Positions 63,927 to 64,000 of a stretch of DNA of 64,000 bases are shown one piece after another. The notes under the pieces were generated by a model. The model saw only the letters and a list, made by a program, of their open reading frames with translations, did no database searches and was not told the origin of the DNA. Both the position numbers and the translations under genes were made by a program. Numbering within the stretch: the stretch's first letter is position 1; each line of letters opens with the position of its first letter. Source of the DNA: Pseudomonas sp. MYb60 (GTDB lineage Bacteria; Pseudomonadota; Gammaproteobacteria; Pseudomonadales; Pseudomonadaceae); assembly GCF_002979555.1 (NCBI RefSeq), contig NZ_PCOZ01000013.1, positions 56,717-120,716 of the forward strand. Reading direction: 5' to 3'.

Positions 63927-64000
63927 ATCGCCCCTAGTTTCGTAGACACCTCCAAGCCTTAAAATGAGGCCCATTAGGAGGTGCCATGAGCAACCAGCGA
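63924..64000 (+). mobile_element. Left end of an IS3-family element (IS51-like group)
   Basis: The sequence TGAATCGCCCCTAGTTTCGT from 63924, followed by AGACACCTCC, matches my recollection of the inverted-repeat end of IS51-group elements of Pseudomonas (such as IS1240). A leader of about 60 bp with AGGAGG precedes a transposase start. The right end lies outside the window, so target duplication cannot be read. Confidence 0.8.
63986..64000 (+). CDS. Start of transposase OrfA (partial)
   Basis: ATG at 63986 encodes MSNQR to the window edge, behind an AGGAGG ribosome site. In IS3-family elements this first frame encodes the helix-turn-helix OrfA. Only five codons are visible, so the call rests on the IS end upstream. 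Confidence 0.6.

Overview
The window reads as chromosome of a Pseudomonas of the fluorescens complex. The main evidence is the block gacA (TTG start) - uvrC - pgsA - tRNA-Gly(GCC), a classical Pseudomonas arrangement, together with high-GC coding DNA, a GabP-type permease, NemR/NemA-type genes and a complete type VI secretion system (T6SS) of pseudomonad style.

Layout. 1-6370: GABA-type permease (cut by the window edge), ABC exporter, dCACHE-GGDEF diguanylate cyclase, Sel1-repeat lipoprotein, and a RES/Xre toxin-antitoxin pair. 6370-17730: an accessory metabolic and stress area holding NTF2-like and SRPBCC proteins, two SDRs, an Old Yellow Enzyme, two NemR-like and one other TetR regulator, two LysR regulators, a medium-chain reductase, a dicarboxylate/glutamate symporter and a VOC protein. 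Two distinct operator families can be read directly from the DNA here. 18190-44707: a T6SS locus of about 26.5 kb, all on the minus strand, transcribed tssB-C-K-L-ompA-like-hcp-clpV-vgrG, then an effector cassette, then tssM-A-F-G-J-E and a VasL/OmpA fusion gene that is frameshifted. All thirteen core components are present. 45075-46469: a decayed tyrosine integrase beside tRNA-Gly, suggesting an old island junction. 46530-50639: pgsA, uvrC, gacA, an Xre regulator and a GNAT enzyme. 50868-53400: two aromatic-rich leader peptides and a terminator ahead of a DAHP synthase, then an aldo/keto reductase. 53397-58201: a pseudo-receiver, a large BvgS/EvgS-like hybrid kinase and its NarL-type response regulator. 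58563-62222: an MgtA-type Mg2+ ATPase with a long structured leader, and an FKBP isomerase. 62685-64000: an AT-richer amine-oxidase gene related to tryptophan monooxygenases, cut by the left end of an IS3-family element.

How the genes work together. The T6SS genes encode sheath (TssB/C), baseplate (TssA/E/F/G/K), membrane complex (TssJ/L/M plus OmpA-type peptidoglycan anchors), tube (Hcp), spike (VgrG, PAAR) and recycling ATPase (ClpV). The embedded cassette (VgrG C-terminus, 4-TM protein, 500-residue putative toxin, Imm71/72-like protein, PAAR, membrane-anchored unknown protein) is AT-richer than the core and looks like an exchanged payload module.

The observations I rate highest are: the mgtA leader, where one segment can pair in two mutually exclusive stems and a six-codon ORF sits in the first; the tandem aromatic leader peptides before the DAHP synthase; the three-copy TATAG operator shared by two separate transcription units flanking a TetR gene; and the T6SS payload cassette with its unassigned toxin domain. 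No homology search or folding program was run; all family calls come from reading the translated sequences.
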